Shown piece after piece: positions 37,767 through 46,945 of a DNA stretch of 64,000 nt. The stretch lies in the NCBI GenBank assembly GCA_934476515.1, contig CAKSNZ010000002.1, positions 62,001-126,000 on the forward strand. The letters are read 5' to 3'. Both the position numbers and the translations under genes were made by a program. Every line of letters begins with the position of its first letter. Within the stretch, counting starts at the first letter, position 1. Source of the stretch: an uncultured Ruminococcus sp. (GTDB lineage: Bacteria; Bacillota; Clostridia; Oscillospirales; Acutalibacteraceae). Under the pieces are notes generated by a model. That model was given only the letters and a program-made list of their open reading frames with translations, searched no databases and had not been told where the DNA came from.

Positions 37767-38291
37767 TTAGCTAAGTGACATATTGAAGATTTTCTTATCT
37801 TCCCCACCTGTTGACTTATAAGTAAAAGTAACTGTTAAAAGTCCCATCTTTGAGTTATTAGGGTCTTCCTCAATATGAGCATCTGTACAATTTACTGTGT
37901 CAATCTGTTCATTAACAGCAGAAGTGATTTCTTTATTAAGCTTTTTATTTAGTTCATCTGTTACCTTACCGTTAGCAGTTGACATAATCTTAAGTGCATC
38001 ACTACCTGTAGTTTTGCCGTCCTTAGTTGTCTTTGGAGAAGCAATAACAAAGTAAACTTTCTGTTCAATATCTTCATAGTCTTTAGGAAATTTGTTTGTA
38101 TCAACCTGTGGTTGAGATACTGTAGCATTCTCAACATTATCAGTATTCTGCTGAACTGTATCGCCCTCAGATACATAAGCACCCTGAGCGCTACTTGAGT
38201 TATCCTCATCATTACAACCTGCAAACAACATCATAGTTGTAAAGGCAACTAAACAAAGTGATAGTGCCAAAATCTTTTTCATAAATTTCAT
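37767..38291 (-). CDS. Small lipoprotein of unknown function
   Basis: 174 residues from the ATG at 38291, preceded by AGAGGAAA. Lipoprotein signal MKFMKKILALSLCLVAFTTM with lipobox LFAGC. A Ser/Asn/Asp linker leads to a ~110-residue mature domain (DYEDIEQKVYFVIASPKTTKDG... ending MSLS) that alternates strands and a helix; no family recognised. It resembles the many small anchored lipoproteins of ruminococci and has its own terminator. Confidence 0.7.
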   Translation of the reverse strand: MKFMKKILALSLCLVAFTTMMLFAGCNDEDNSSSAQGAYVSEGDTVQQNTDNVENATVSQPQVDTNKFPKDYEDIEQKVYFVIASPKTTKDGKTTGSDALKIMSTANGKVTDELNKKLNKEITSAVNEQIDTVNCTDAHIEEDPNNSKMGLLTVTFTYKSTGGEDKKIFNMSLS

Positions 38292-38422
38292 TTCGTTTTC
38301 CTCTCTAAATAAATATTCTTCCCTATTATAATAACACAAAATTGTGAACAATTCTATATTTTCTCTTTATTTTATTTGCACAAATTTTGTATTAAATATT
38401 TATATAAAACAACTAAAAAAAA

Positions 38423-38442
38423 GGGAATGGCTAACCATTCCC
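38423..38442 (-). terminator. Terminator overlapping the end of the broken lipoprotein gene
   Basis: Stem GGGAATGG / CCATTCCC, followed on the minus strand by TTTTTTTT. It covers the apparent stop codon at 38442. Confidence 0.85.
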
Positions 38443-38817
38443 TAAAAACCATTTATGAACCTGCTGAGTCGTAATTTTTTAATACCTTTGTTCCAAACAA
38501 AGATTGAAATTAAGAATAAAGCAGTAGAAATTTCGACCACATTTCCATTATTAAAGTCAATTTTCATATTATACTGTGCGTTACTGTCATCCTTTGCATC
38601 AGTACCATTGTAAATACTTTTAATTAGACTTACAAATTCTTTTTGCTTATCATCTGATAAAGTAGTGGTTTTGTTGTTATAAGCAATCTGCACCTTACTA
38701 CTGTTAACATCAAAAACAGTTAATGCATCTTCTCCACCCTCCACCCTTTGAATTATTACATCCTACCATAATTACAACCAATACAAGTGATAAACATAAT
38801 AATAAACTTTTCTTCAT
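38442..38817 (-). pseudogene. Frameshifted lipoprotein gene (7-bp tandem duplication)
   Basis: A lipoprotein signal begins at 38817 after GAGGT: MKKSLLLCLSLVLVVIMVGC, lipobox MVGC. After NNSKG the frame breaks at two adjacent copies of GGGTGGA (about 38734-38747). Removing one copy joins the signal in frame to GGEDALTVFDVNSSKVQIAY and ~90 further residues. The C-terminus also looks wrong: the last codons run into the terminator, and another frame reads KITTQQVHKWF, so a second lesion is possible. Interpreted as a recently damaged or phase-switched lipoprotein of unknown role. Confidence 0.75.
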
Positions 38818-38922
38818 AATAATACCTCTGAAATTTTATAAATCATTTGGTATCATATATTTAATCCACTTTTAATACATCACATTATTTTGGTACTGTC
38901 AATAGTATTTTACAAATGTGTA

Positions 38923-38954
38923 AAGGGCAGTTTCTAATAAAAGAAACTGCCCTT
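38923..38954. terminator. Hairpin behind glgB, probable terminator
   Basis: Perfect 12-bp stem AAGGGCAGTTTC / GAAACTGCCCTT with an 8-base loop. The minus-strand T-run is short (TTTACACATTT), so termination may be partial. Confidence 0.6.
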
Positions 38955-38986
38955 GGAGGAGATATAAAACAAATAATTTTTTATCT

Positions 38987-41215
38987 TTATTTGTCAGTTG
39001 TATTTGTTGTTTTCTTTTCAGCTACTTTTTCAGTTTTAGCCTCAGCCTTTGGTTCAACTTTAGCGTCTGTATTTGGCTTTTCTTCAATCTTAGGTTCAGC
39101 TTTAGCAACTGTCTTTGGCTTTTCTTCAACCTTAGGTTCTGCTTTTACTGCTTTCTTCTCAACCTTTTCTTCTGTAGCCTTTACAGTTTTCTTAGTTGTC
39201 TTTTTAGCAGTAGTTTTCTTTGCAGCTGTCTTAGTTGTTTTCTTTGTTGTAGTCTTCTTAGCAGGTGCTTTCTTAGTTACCTTTTCTTCCTTCTTTTCTT
39301 CTTTTTTCTTAGGTTCAGGTAACTTTTCAACACACTTAAAGAACATAGCACTCATTGGTGGGATTGATAAATCAATACTCCAGTTAGAATCATGTCTTGG
39401 CTTTTCTTCACACATAATTCTCTTACCATTTGTAATACCGTAACCACCGTATTCTTCATCATCGGTATTGAATACTTCTTCATACACACCATAGAATGGT
39501 ACGCCAATTCTGTAATCAACTCTGTGCATAGGTTGGAAGTTAAATACACAAATAATGTTATCGCCATCTTTATCAATTCTACGGAATGCAATAATTGACT
39601 GAGTATAGTCGTTGTGGTGAATCCACTGGAAGCCATCCCAGTTAGTATCAATTTCGTGCATTGGTCTTTCTGTAATATAGAAATGATTTAACTTAGAAAC
39701 AAAGTCCTTTAATCTCCAATGCTTTTCATATTCTAGAAGATTCCACTGAATACTTTCTTCTGCGTTCCATTCATCAAACTGTCCAATTTCTGAACCCATA
39801 AATGTTAGCATTTTACCCGGATGAGCAGCCATATAAGCTAAGAATAGTCTTACACCGGCAAACTTCTGGTCATAGTCACCAGGCATTTTATTGATTAGAG
39901 AACCCTTACCATAAACAACTTCATCATGAGAAATTGGTAAGATAAAGTGTTCGCTAAAGCAATACATAAATGAGAATGTAAGGTTATCATGGTTGAATGG
40001 TCTCCATAATGGGTCAAGTGACATATAATGAAGCATATCGTTCATCCAACCCATATTCCACTTATAGTCAAATCCTAAACCACCATCATCAACTGGACCT
40101 GTAACCTTTGGCCATGATGTGCTTTCTTCGGCAATCATCATTGTATGAGGGTGATACATATGGATAACTGTATTTAGTCTTTGTAAAAATGCAACTGCCT
40201 CTAGGTGTTCCCTGCCACCATACTGGTTAGGAACCCACTCACCATCTTGACGATTATAGTCAAGGTATAGCATTGAAGCAACTGCATCAACACGGATACC
40301 ATCAATGTGGTAAGTATCTACCCAATACATAGCTGATGAAATTAGGAAAGAAATTACTTCATATCTTGAGTAATCGAATACATATGTACCCCATTCTTTA
40401 TGTTCACCTTTACGGCTATCAATATATTCATAACAAGCTGTGCCGTCAAAACGACCTAAGCCATGAGCATCCTTAGGGAAATGAGCAGGAACCCAGTCAA
40501 GGATAACACCGATACCGGCCTTGTGACATTCATCAACAAATGCCATAAAGTCATGTGGTGTACCATAACGAGAAGTTGGAGCATAGTAACCTGTTACCTG
40601 ATAACCCCAGCTACCGTCAAATGGGTATTCTGTAATAGGCATAAGTTCTACATGAGTATAACCCATTTCTTTTACATAAGGAACAAGTTCTTCAGCAAGT
40701 TTGCGATAGTTAAATACACTACCGTCCATATACTTTCTCCAAGAACCTGCATGAATTTCGTAAATATTCATTGGCTTTTCTAGGTGGTTTGATGACTCCT
40801 TGTCCTTAATCCACTGGTCATCTTCCCATTCAAAGCCACTTAAATCATAGAACATAGATGCATTATCCGGTCTTGTCTGAGAATGGAAAGCATATGGGTC
40901 GGACTTTAGTTGTCTTTCGTTCCAAGGTGTTTCAACACAATATTTATAAATATCGTACTGCTGAATACCCTCGATGAAAAGTTCCCAAACACCGGCTTCA
41001 CTGATTTTGTACATATAGTTAGCATCGTTATTCCAACCGTTGAAGTTACCAACAACAGAAACAGAGAGAGCATTTGGTGCCCATACTCTGAAAACTACAC
41101 CATCACGATTATCCCAATTAACTCTATGAGCACCCATAAACTCATAGGCTCTAACAGAATCGCCTGCATGGAATAGTTCGAGGGGTGTACGAGAATCATT
41201 AAATTTGTAATCCAT
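38987..41215 (-). CDS. glgB: 1,4-alpha-glucan branching enzyme with lysine-rich tail
   Basis: 742 residues. N-terminal CBM48 domain ([20 protein letters not shown]), then a GH13 barrel with [15 protein letters not shown] (nucleophile Asp), [10 protein letters not shown] (acid/base Glu) and [13 protein letters not shown]. It makes alpha-1,6 branches in glycogen. The usual enzyme ends near residue 630. Here ~110 extra residues follow, first Lys/Glu, then Lys/Thr/Ala repeats ([21 protein letters not shown]), then [14 protein letters not shown] repeats. The tail is histone H1/AlgP-like, unusual for GlgB; it may bind polyanions or the glycogen particle, which is speculation. GGAGTG lies before the start. 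Confidence 0.93.
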   Translation of the reverse strand: MDYKFNDSRTPLELFHAGDSVRAYEFMGAHRVNWDNRDGVVFRVWAPNALSVSVVGNFNGWNNDANYMYKISEAGVWELFIEGIQQYDIYKYCVETPWNERQLKSDPYAFHSQTRPDNASMFYDLSGFEWEDDQWIKDKESSNHLEKPMNIYEIHAGSWRKYMDGSVFNYRKLAEELVPYVKEMGYTHVELMPITEYPFDGSWGYQVTGYYAPTSRYGTPHDFMAFVDECHKAGIGVILDWVPAHFPKDAHGLGRFDGTACYEYIDSRKGEHKEWGTYVFDYSRYEVISFLISSAMYWVDTYHIDGIRVDAVASMLYLDYNRQDGEWVPNQYGGREHLEAVAFLQRLNTVIHMYHPHTMMIAEESTSWPKVTGPVDDGGLGFDYKWNMGWMNDMLHYMSLDPLWRPFNHDNLTFSFMYCFSEHFILPISHDEVVYGKGSLINKMPGDYDQKFAGVRLFLAYMAAHPGKMLTFMGSEIGQFDEWNAEESIQWNLLEYEKHWRLKDFVSKLNHFYITERPMHEIDTNWDGFQWIHHNDYTQSIIAFRRIDKDGDNIICVFNFQPMHRVDYRIGVPFYGVYEEVFNTDDEEYGGYGITNGKRIMCEEKPRHDSNWSIDLSIPPMSAMFFKCVEKLPEPKKKEEKKEEKVTKKAPAKKTTTKKTTKTAAKKTTAKKTTKKTVKATEEKVEKKAVKAEPKVEEKPKTVAKAEPKIEEKPNTDAKVEPKAEAKTEKVAEKKTTNTTDK

Positions 41216-41262
41216 TTATATTAACACTCCTTCAATGTGTACAACTTACATTTAATAAGTAT

Positions 41263-41291
41263 ATTTTATCAATTTTTTTATTATAATTCAA
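41263..41291 (-). promoter_or_regulatory. Promoter of glgB
   Basis: TTGAAT (41291-41286), 17-base spacer, TAAAAT (41268-41263) on the minus strand. Confidence 0.5.
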
Positions 41292-41379
41292 TACATTTTG
41301 AAAAACTTACATATAAATTTTGCGACATATTTTGTGTAAATTCCACAATTAGCAATGTTTTTCAAAATTAATATTCCAT

Positions 41380-41958
41380 TCAAGAATAAATACCATGAAG
41401 AAACTGATGAATAATCATATCAACTGCTGATTTATCCATCTTAGGTTCTTTCTCTGAATGATATTCATACATATGGAAACCAATCATACCAAGGAAAGTT
41501 GTTGCAAATTGGTTTTCCCGACCGTTCATATTACCAAGTAAACCTCTGGCATTTATGAAAATCGACTTTACAATGTTATTTATCTCTGTACAATGACGAA
41601 TAAAAGCATTGTTAAATTCACTCATTGGTGGGCTATACTGCATTGTCATTAACATTAGGTAAAGGTGTAAATTCTCACAACCTTCTGATACATAGCAATA
41701 AGCAAAATTATGAAGACTGTCTTCAAAGGAACTGCTGCTGTTAACTACCTCTCTAAGTTTTACAACTACAGGGTCAATGTACTGTTGCATTATACCCTCA
41801 AGAATACCGGACTTGTTCTTAAAATGATAATAAAGTGCCGGTTTGGTTAACTCGCATTTGTCAGCAATTTCCTGAACACCTACTGCGTCATAGCCTTTTT
41901 CATAAAATAATTCTATTGATACTTGTAATATTTTCAGCCGTGTTTGTTCATTAGCCAT
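41380..41958 (-). CDS. TetR-family transcriptional regulator
   Basis: 192 residues. The N-terminal helix-turn-helix is typical of TetR (LFYEKGYDAVGVQEIADKCELTKPALYYHF, ends LYYHFKNKSGIL). The C-terminal ligand/dimer domain gives no hint of an effector. A palindrome TTACCGAACGGTAA lies between the -35 and -10 of its own promoter, so autorepression is likely. The regulated partner is not obvious; glgB is the neighbour downstream on the same strand, but has its own promoter without this palindrome. Confidence 0.9.
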   Translation of the reverse strand: MANEQTRLKILQVSIELFYEKGYDAVGVQEIADKCELTKPALYYHFKNKSGILEGIMQQYIDPVVVKLREVVNSSSSFEDSLHNFAYCYVSEGCENLHLYLMLMTMQYSPPMSEFNNAFIRHCTEINNIVKSIFINARGLLGNMNGRENQFATTFLGMIGFHMYEYHSEKEPKMDKSAVDMIIHQFLHGIYS

Positions 41959-41987
41959 AATACCACAACCTTATAATGTATATTATT

Positions 41988-42016
41988 ATTTTACCGAACG
42001 GTAAGTATAAAGTCAA
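41988..42016 (-). promoter_or_regulatory. tetR promoter with embedded operator
   Basis: TTGACT (42016-42011), 17-base spacer and TAAAAT (41993-41988). The palindrome TTACCG-AA-CGGTAA at 41991-42004 sits in the spacer and overlaps the -10. Confidence 0.7.
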
Positions 42017-42070
42017 TAGTAAATAAACATTTTCTTAAATAATTTATAAATATAATATTCTACAAAAGAA

Positions 42071-42105
42071 AAATCCTTTCATTGACTAAACAATAAAAGG
42101 AATTT
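42071..42105 (-). terminator. Terminator of the 42161 gene
   Basis: AATTCCTTTTATTG pairs with CAATGAAAGGATT on the minus strand, followed by TTTCTTTTG. Confidence 0.65.
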
Positions 42106-42160
42106 TCGATTATTAAATTTAAAATTATACGCAATATTTCTTATTAAAATTCAAAGTAAA

Positions 42161-42745
42161 CTACTTTTTATAAAAGTGAAAATCACAACAATCTCCACCA
42201 TAACCCAAAGTTTTTGTTCTTTTAAAGCCGATTTTCTTAAGTCCACCGTATGTAATATCATCAACATCACAAAATAAAGGACAAAGTTCTTCACAACCAT
42301 TTTCCACACAAGCAGTATGCCACAGGCATTTTTTCATTGTAACATCGAAGTAATCTTTTCCGTAATTTTGTTCACTTACCCATAAATCACTTTTACGCAC
42401 AACCTTAAGAAATACACTGCTGTAAATCTTATAGAAAAAAGGTACAAGTTCCATTTTTGCAGTAGAAGAATGTTTCTTCTCTGCTACTTCATTAATCATA
42501 TAATTTTGCATATAATTATGTACATCTTCATTGGATAAATCAGCTTTTAACAAAGTCTTATACAAAGCAATCCTAGGAAGTATTGTAGTGATAAGGGTAT
42601 TCATCTGATTTTCTGTTTTATTGTGAGTGTTTTTTATTAGAACATTCAGTATTTTTTCTTCATTACTAAAAAGTTCAGTTCCCTTTTCTTCACCAAATTC
42701 TCTAACTAAATATCCTTTAATCTGCTTTTGTTGCTTAATTTTCAT
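42161..42745 (-). CDS. L-2-amino-thiazoline-4-carboxylate hydrolase family protein
   Basis: 194 residues from the ATG at 42745 (GAGGTG six bases upstream). The C-terminal part matches the ATC hydrolase-like family: CLWHTACVENGCEELCPLFC, CDVDDITYGGL and LGYGGDCCDFHFYK, with the clustered Cys and Asp residues typical of it. The founding enzyme converts a thiazoline to cysteine precursors; most bacterial members have no assigned reaction. Single gene at the edge of the defence island, with composition like the core genes. Confidence 0.78.
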   Translation of the reverse strand: MKIKQQKQIKGYLVREFGEEKGTELFSNEEKILNVLIKNTHNKTENQMNTLITTILPRIALYKTLLKADLSNEDVHNYMQNYMINEVAEKKHSSTAKMELVPFFYKIYSSVFLKVVRKSDLWVSEQNYGKDYFDVTMKKCLWHTACVENGCEELCPLFCDVDDITYGGLKKIGFKRTKTLGYGGDCCDFHFYKK

Positions 42746-42832
42746 TATATACACCTCACAAATAAAACTTATAAATTCACTTTAATACACTAATAGTCCT
42801 AAATAAAATACACTGATTATTGTCGCTATTTT

Positions 42833-42877
42833 ACTTTATGCATTTGTTAACAGAAATACACACTCAATGTGGCTCGG
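42833..42877 (-). repeat. 45-bp imperfect direct repeat, copy A (rlmD-like 3' end)
   Basis: 38 of 45 positions match copy B at 46946-46990 without gaps. On the minus strand it reads PSHIECVFLLTNA-stop, like the conserved C-terminus of RlmD/RumA 23S rRNA methyltransferases (HxExVVLL). No upstream gene body is present. Possible attachment-site remnant. Confidence 0.65.
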
Positions 42878-42900
42878 TTGTTCAACGAAAAACATACTCA

Positions 42901-42956
42901 ACCCCTATTGTATAAGGGAATAGTGGAACGCACCTTTTCCCTTGAAAAATAGGGGT
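42901..42956. repeat. Long three-tier inverted repeat
   Basis: ACCCCTATT / AATAGGGGT, inside it AAGGGAA / TTCCCTT, and at the tip AGTG / CACCT. Lies in the ~260-base gap between the 42161 and 43015 genes, directly behind repeat copy A. No coding frame; function unknown. Confidence 0.7.
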
Positions 42957-43014
42957 ATTGAACCTGTGATAACATTGAATTGCCCTATAATTTGTATAGG
43001 CAAATTAGCAGCTA

Positions 43015-43815
43015 TTATATTTCTTCGATATATTCTCTGAAAATATCCAGTATAAAATCTGCACTTGCCGGGGTGTAATTGGGTGATTGTGCCATAACTG
43101 CATAATCAAAGTTTCCGTCAAATTTCACATTCTCAATCGTTGGAATTATTAACAGTTCCACTTCTGGATCTTTTATTGCACCCTCGAGATATTTTTTCTT
43201 ATATGCGTCAGACGAATCATAATCAGGCATTTCCATCGTTTTATTATACTTTAACTGTATATAATTTTTTACAGGCTTATCCCAAATGTACTCTTCATGA
43301 AAATCCTTTAACGTGGCAAGCACATAATCGTTCTTGTCACCATGAGGATTTGCACAATATGTGATAGATGAAACCATTTTATAGGCAACTGCCCAAAGCA
43401 AATAGTCACCTATACTAATTCTTTTTATTTTATCGCAAAATTTATAATCTCTTATTTTTCTTCTCAAATCAATCGGAAGTGTAAGAAACGCACTTTGCAA
43501 AAAACTCCATGATGTACCACCCAAGCCTAAATCAGCATGAGAATCAACATGAACAACATCAAAGGGATCTGAAAGCTTTTTGCCATTAATAAGTTCTTCC
43601 CAAAAGAGCAGTGCTTCATTATGCCCACTCACAATTTTTCCCGGTATTTTGTGTGTTTTTGATAATCCTAAATTATGCTCTAAAAATTGTCGAACTTCTT
43701 CTGCAGACCATACTGAATTGCCATAATCCTCTTCAGCAAGTCTTTCCTTACAAGAAAATGGTGTGTTAGCTATTTCGGTCATGAAATAATCCATATCCAT
43801 ATCCAACACTCTCAT
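43015..43815 (-). CDS. UPF0489-family protein (arginase-like HxDxHxD motif)
   Basis: 266 residues matching the UPF0489 (C5orf22-like) family: start MRVLDMDMDYFM and DVVHVDSHADLGLGG at about residues 86-100. The HVDSHAD element is the HxDxHxD metal-binding motif of the ureohydrolase/arginase fold, so a metal-dependent hydrolase is plausible (inference). It begins 44 bases after the large DUF262 gene with GGAGGTG before the ATG, so it is its operon partner. Family members have no established reaction. Likely the third component of the putative defence module. Confidence 0.8.
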   Translation of the reverse strand: MRVLDMDMDYFMTEIANTPFSCKERLAEEDYGNSVWSAEEVRQFLEHNLGLSKTHKIPGKIVSGHNEALLFWEELINGKKLSDPFDVVHVDSHADLGLGGTSWSFLQSAFLTLPIDLRRKIRDYKFCDKIKRISIGDYLLWAVAYKMVSSITYCANPHGDKNDYVLATLKDFHEEYIWDKPVKNYIQLKYNKTMEMPDYDSSDAYKKKYLEGAIKDPEVELLIIPTIENVKFDGNFDYAVMAQSPNYTPASADFILDIFREYIEEI

Positions 43816-43858
43816 GTCAACACCTCCTACAAATTAGATAACTTCCCGAAAATTTCTA

Positions 43859-46675
43859 TTATTTTTGCAATAACAATGATTTCGAAACCAAATCAACCGA
43901 TACTACTTTAAAACCTGCTGCCAAGATAGTATTCGGCATCGTATGGGTCGGTGATGGATTCCAGTATGCAGAATAGTTATATGCAGACTTACAAAGGGTA
44001 CAGCCAATAATAGCTTCAATATCAGCAAAGGTCAATGTCAGTTCGGTCTTTCCACAGTTTTCAAGATACTGTTTCAACTTTGAAAACTTATCTTTCTCTT
44101 GTGGTTCTTCGTCCATTTCTCCAACTTGCACAAGAGCATTGCTGAGTTCATCGCATTTATCAATCATCCAAGCAAAATACTCTTCTTGCTTTGATGGATT
44201 GAACACGTCTGCTTCACGCTTATAAATAATTCGTTTTGCTTCGCTACCTTCACGGCTAGAATACCAATCCAGCTTATCACCAAAGATTTCTTCAATTTTA
44301 CTTTTCTTGCTTTCAAGTCTTCCAAATACTTCTTTATTATATGCATAAATCAACAAGGACAAATATTTGCTCCGAGTTACGGTATAGGACAGATGATAGT
44401 CGGCACCGTTCACTGGAACATCATACCAGTTTTGTGCCAAAGGCTTACGAAGTGCAATATCACTCTCTCTACCTTCTGCTTTGCAGTACTCTACAAATTC
44501 TGTCCAGAACTTTAGCTGAAGTCTCTCTAAATTTCCAATAGGTTTTTCGGACATTTTATCTTTACTTAATGAAATTACTGATTCTTCACTTTCTTTCGGT
44601 AATGAAGCCGGCATAGGCCTATCATCATTTACCCAAGTCACATAGATAAGTTTATTCAGCTGATCCGATGTAAAACTAAACTTCCACCTGTTTTCCATGA
44701 ATTCCAGAAGTTTTTTACTTCTTTGATAGATACATTCCGCAGTCCAATCGTTTTCCTGGGCAACCTCGATTTCGGAATGCGAACCATTCTGATATCCTCT
44801 TCGTCCGCCATTCTTGGATACCTTTTTGTCCTCAAAACTATCATTCTGTAATGCAGAGTTGATGCTCTGCGAAAGAGGAAGAAGGTTTCCTATAGCACAA
44901 GAAAGTAGCTCAATCTCCTCATTGCTAAACTGTCTGAACTGATTACGCCAATAATATTTTGTAGGAGTCTGTGGAAGAATATGTTCAATAGAAATTTTGT
45001 CCTTTTCAGTCTTTGTAAACATCTTCCAACTCACCTTATCCAGATTGTTTTTCTTTGCAAGTTGGTACTCATACTCATATAAGAAGTACTTGATTGAGTT
45101 CCAGCAATAGAAACCACCCTTGTTATCGAAGTGCTTTTCTATCTTGGTTATAAAGTTCGGAAGTGCATATTCAATGTTTGCATCCGTAGTTTCATTGATC
45201 TTATTGATTAAATCATCAATATCCATTTCCTTGCGGTAAATGCTGCGAGATGCACGATAATACTCACTACTTCTGAATGTAGCATTAAAGTAGCCAAGAC
45301 GGAAACAAACAAAGATAAATCTCTCAACAGCCGTATACAGTTCAATTCTCTTTTCTGGTTTCAAATCCTTTCGGCTAATAACAACCATAATCAAAGGTCT
45401 GAAATGTCCAATGCCGATACGATTCAAACGATCAACCCATACTTTTTCATCATCAGAAAGGTTCTCGCTCTGGAATGGGAAAAAAGTATCATACCAATAC
45501 TTTGCCATATCTTTCAGGCTGTTTACATATTCAAGGATTTCCCTAGGTTCAAGTTTGGAAACCTCAACAGTTTCTACTTCATTAGATTCATCTTCAATAT
45601 CAGTATCCGAATCATAGTCCGTATCACTAGCAAATGTCAAAAAGTCATCGGTAACAGCCACCGTTTTCTTTTCAAAAATATTCTTGGCAGAGAATTTATT
45701 CAAAAGGAAATGGATATAGTCATCACCTTTTCTTCTGGAATAAGCGAAATACACAATCCAATGTGCCCTCAAAAAATCATCGTCCGAGAGTGGGGTTTTA
45801 TCATTTCTGCCAAGTTGGAAGTACACTTCCTTCCATGTATCATTAATCTGTTTACGCAGATTCTCTTTATCCATCTTATCGAACTTACTGTCTGGATAAA
45901 GAGTTGTCAGGTAAATCAGTCGATTCTTCAATAATTCTAGATTTGTAAGTTTCTTACCACGGTTGTTCATGGTTTCAAATGCTACAAACACATCATAATC
46001 ATCATCAATTTCATGAATGTTAAACATCAACCGCTGTGTCAGTTTAAGATAAAGCTCATTGATACCATCCAGACCTTCGCTCTCATAAAGGGCGGTAAGA
46101 TTATCTCTAAAGAAGTTCTTAGCAAACTTCAGATTTCTTGTGTAATATGTTTCATTAACAGTCCCGGAATATGGTTCATTAAAAATCCTGTACTGTAAAT
46201 AGTCCGAACTAGGGTTATCCACCTCATAGCCGAACAGGTATGTAGTTATCTGTTTATTAGGTGGTCTATGCTGACAGATGTATTTGGAAACTACATCTTC
46301 CAGCGTTTCATATCCTAGCACAATGTTCTGGTCGGATAGACCTTCATTCTCTTCTAATGTTCTGGAATACTCTACAATTTCATTCAAAAGAATAACAAAA
46401 GTTGTCAGTCTCTGCTGCCCATCAACAATATGACACGGCTTAAATCCTTTTGATACCATCCAAAGGTCACTCCCCCATGATGTCGTCTCAGAAGATTTCA
46501 GATTCTTAAGAGACAGCAAACCCGTATAGTGATATCTTCCATCTTGCAAATTAACTAAATCATCCCAAAAATCAATAAGCTGTGACTGCTGCCAAGCATA
46601 ACCTCTCTGATAGTCTGGAATTCTGAAAAGTCTGTTTTGAAAAAGTAAAGAAAGTGGCTGTAGTTCATCTGCCAT
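43859..46675 (-). CDS. Large DUF262/DUF1524 protein with DUF4268-like and C-terminal domains
   Basis: 938 residues. N-terminal DUF262 (ParB/GmrS-like NTPase): IPDYQRGYAW near residue 18 and IVDGQQRLTTFVILL near 78. Middle DUF1524 HNH-type nuclease (GmrD-like): ISIEHILPQTPTKYYW and GNLLPLSQSINSAL. Then a DUF4268-like part (RLQLKFWTEFVEYCKAEG, DWYSSREGSEAKRIIYK), and a final ~70-residue domain LTFADIEAIIGCTL...AAGFKVVSVDLV of the DUF7662 type. GmrSD proteins cut modified, for example glucosylated, phage DNA; the extra domains make this a composite type IV-like restriction factor. Preceded by a 52-residue gene and followed by UPF0489. Confidence 0.85.
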   Translation of the reverse strand: MADELQPLSLLFQNRLFRIPDYQRGYAWQQSQLIDFWDDLVNLQDGRYHYTGLLSLKNLKSSETTSWGSDLWMVSKGFKPCHIVDGQQRLTTFVILLNEIVEYSRTLEENEGLSDQNIVLGYETLEDVVSKYICQHRPPNKQITTYLFGYEVDNPSSDYLQYRIFNEPYSGTVNETYYTRNLKFAKNFFRDNLTALYESEGLDGINELYLKLTQRLMFNIHEIDDDYDVFVAFETMNNRGKKLTNLELLKNRLIYLTTLYPDSKFDKMDKENLRKQINDTWKEVYFQLGRNDKTPLSDDDFLRAHWIVYFAYSRRKGDDYIHFLLNKFSAKNIFEKKTVAVTDDFLTFASDTDYDSDTDIEDESNEVETVEVSKLEPREILEYVNSLKDMAKYWYDTFFPFQSENLSDDEKVWVDRLNRIGIGHFRPLIMVVISRKDLKPEKRIELYTAVERFIFVCFRLGYFNATFRSSEYYRASRSIYRKEMDIDDLINKINETTDANIEYALPNFITKIEKHFDNKGGFYCWNSIKYFLYEYEYQLAKKNNLDKVSWKMFTKTEKDKISIEHILPQTPTKYYWRNQFRQFSNEEIELLSCAIGNLLPLSQSINSALQNDSFEDKKVSKNGGRRGYQNGSHSEIEVAQENDWTAECIYQRSKKLLEFMENRWKFSFTSDQLNKLIYVTWVNDDRPMPASLPKESEESVISLSKDKMSEKPIGNLERLQLKFWTEFVEYCKAEGRESDIALRKPLAQNWYDVPVNGADYHLSYTVTRSKYLSLLIYAYNKEVFGRLESKKSKIEEIFGDKLDWYSSREGSEAKRIIYKREADVFNPSKQEEYFAWMIDKCDELSNALVQVGEMDEEPQEKDKFSKLKQYLENCGKTELTLTFADIEAIIGCTLCKSAYNYSAYWNPSPTHTMPNTILAAGFKVVSVDLVSKSLLLQK

Positions 46676-46697
46676 TATTTAAGTCCTCCTAACTTTC

Positions 46698-46856
46698 CTA
46701 TTCGTTACTCGTTTTTATCTGCTCTCCGTTTGGGAAGATAAATGACTGTTCAAAAGTAACTTCCATCACATTATTAAATACATGTTTCATATCTTCAAAA
46801 AGCCAGAACTCACCTAAGTTTTTTACCAAAATTCTACGAAATCTAGATATACTCAT
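46698..46856 (-). CDS. 52-residue protein upstream of the DUF262 gene
   Basis: A small frame with GGAG nine bases before its ATG and a stop 22 bases before the DUF262 start. Product begins MSISRFRRILVKNLGEFWLF and ends in a polar tail; no family recognised, no Cys, no membrane helix. The spacing and ribosome site suggest it is the first gene of the DUF262-UPF0489 operon, perhaps an accessory or inhibitory subunit (speculation). It could also be a fragment of a lost gene. Confidence 0.5.
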   Translation of the reverse strand: MSISRFRRILVKNLGEFWLFEDMKHVFNNVMEVTFEQSFIFPNGEQIKTSNE

Positions 46857-46945
46857 AAGTTAGAAACTCCTATTCTTTATATTAATAAAACATCTAATCA
46901 CATTAGATTTATCATAACTCTACATATTTCAATTTTTCTAACCAT

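Noticed and set aside
38916..39443. Long plus-strand frame opposite the glgB tail, Phe/Val/Ala rich
   Set aside because: It is the mirror of the Lys/Thr/Ala-rich coding repeats of glgB; no ribosome site or family match.
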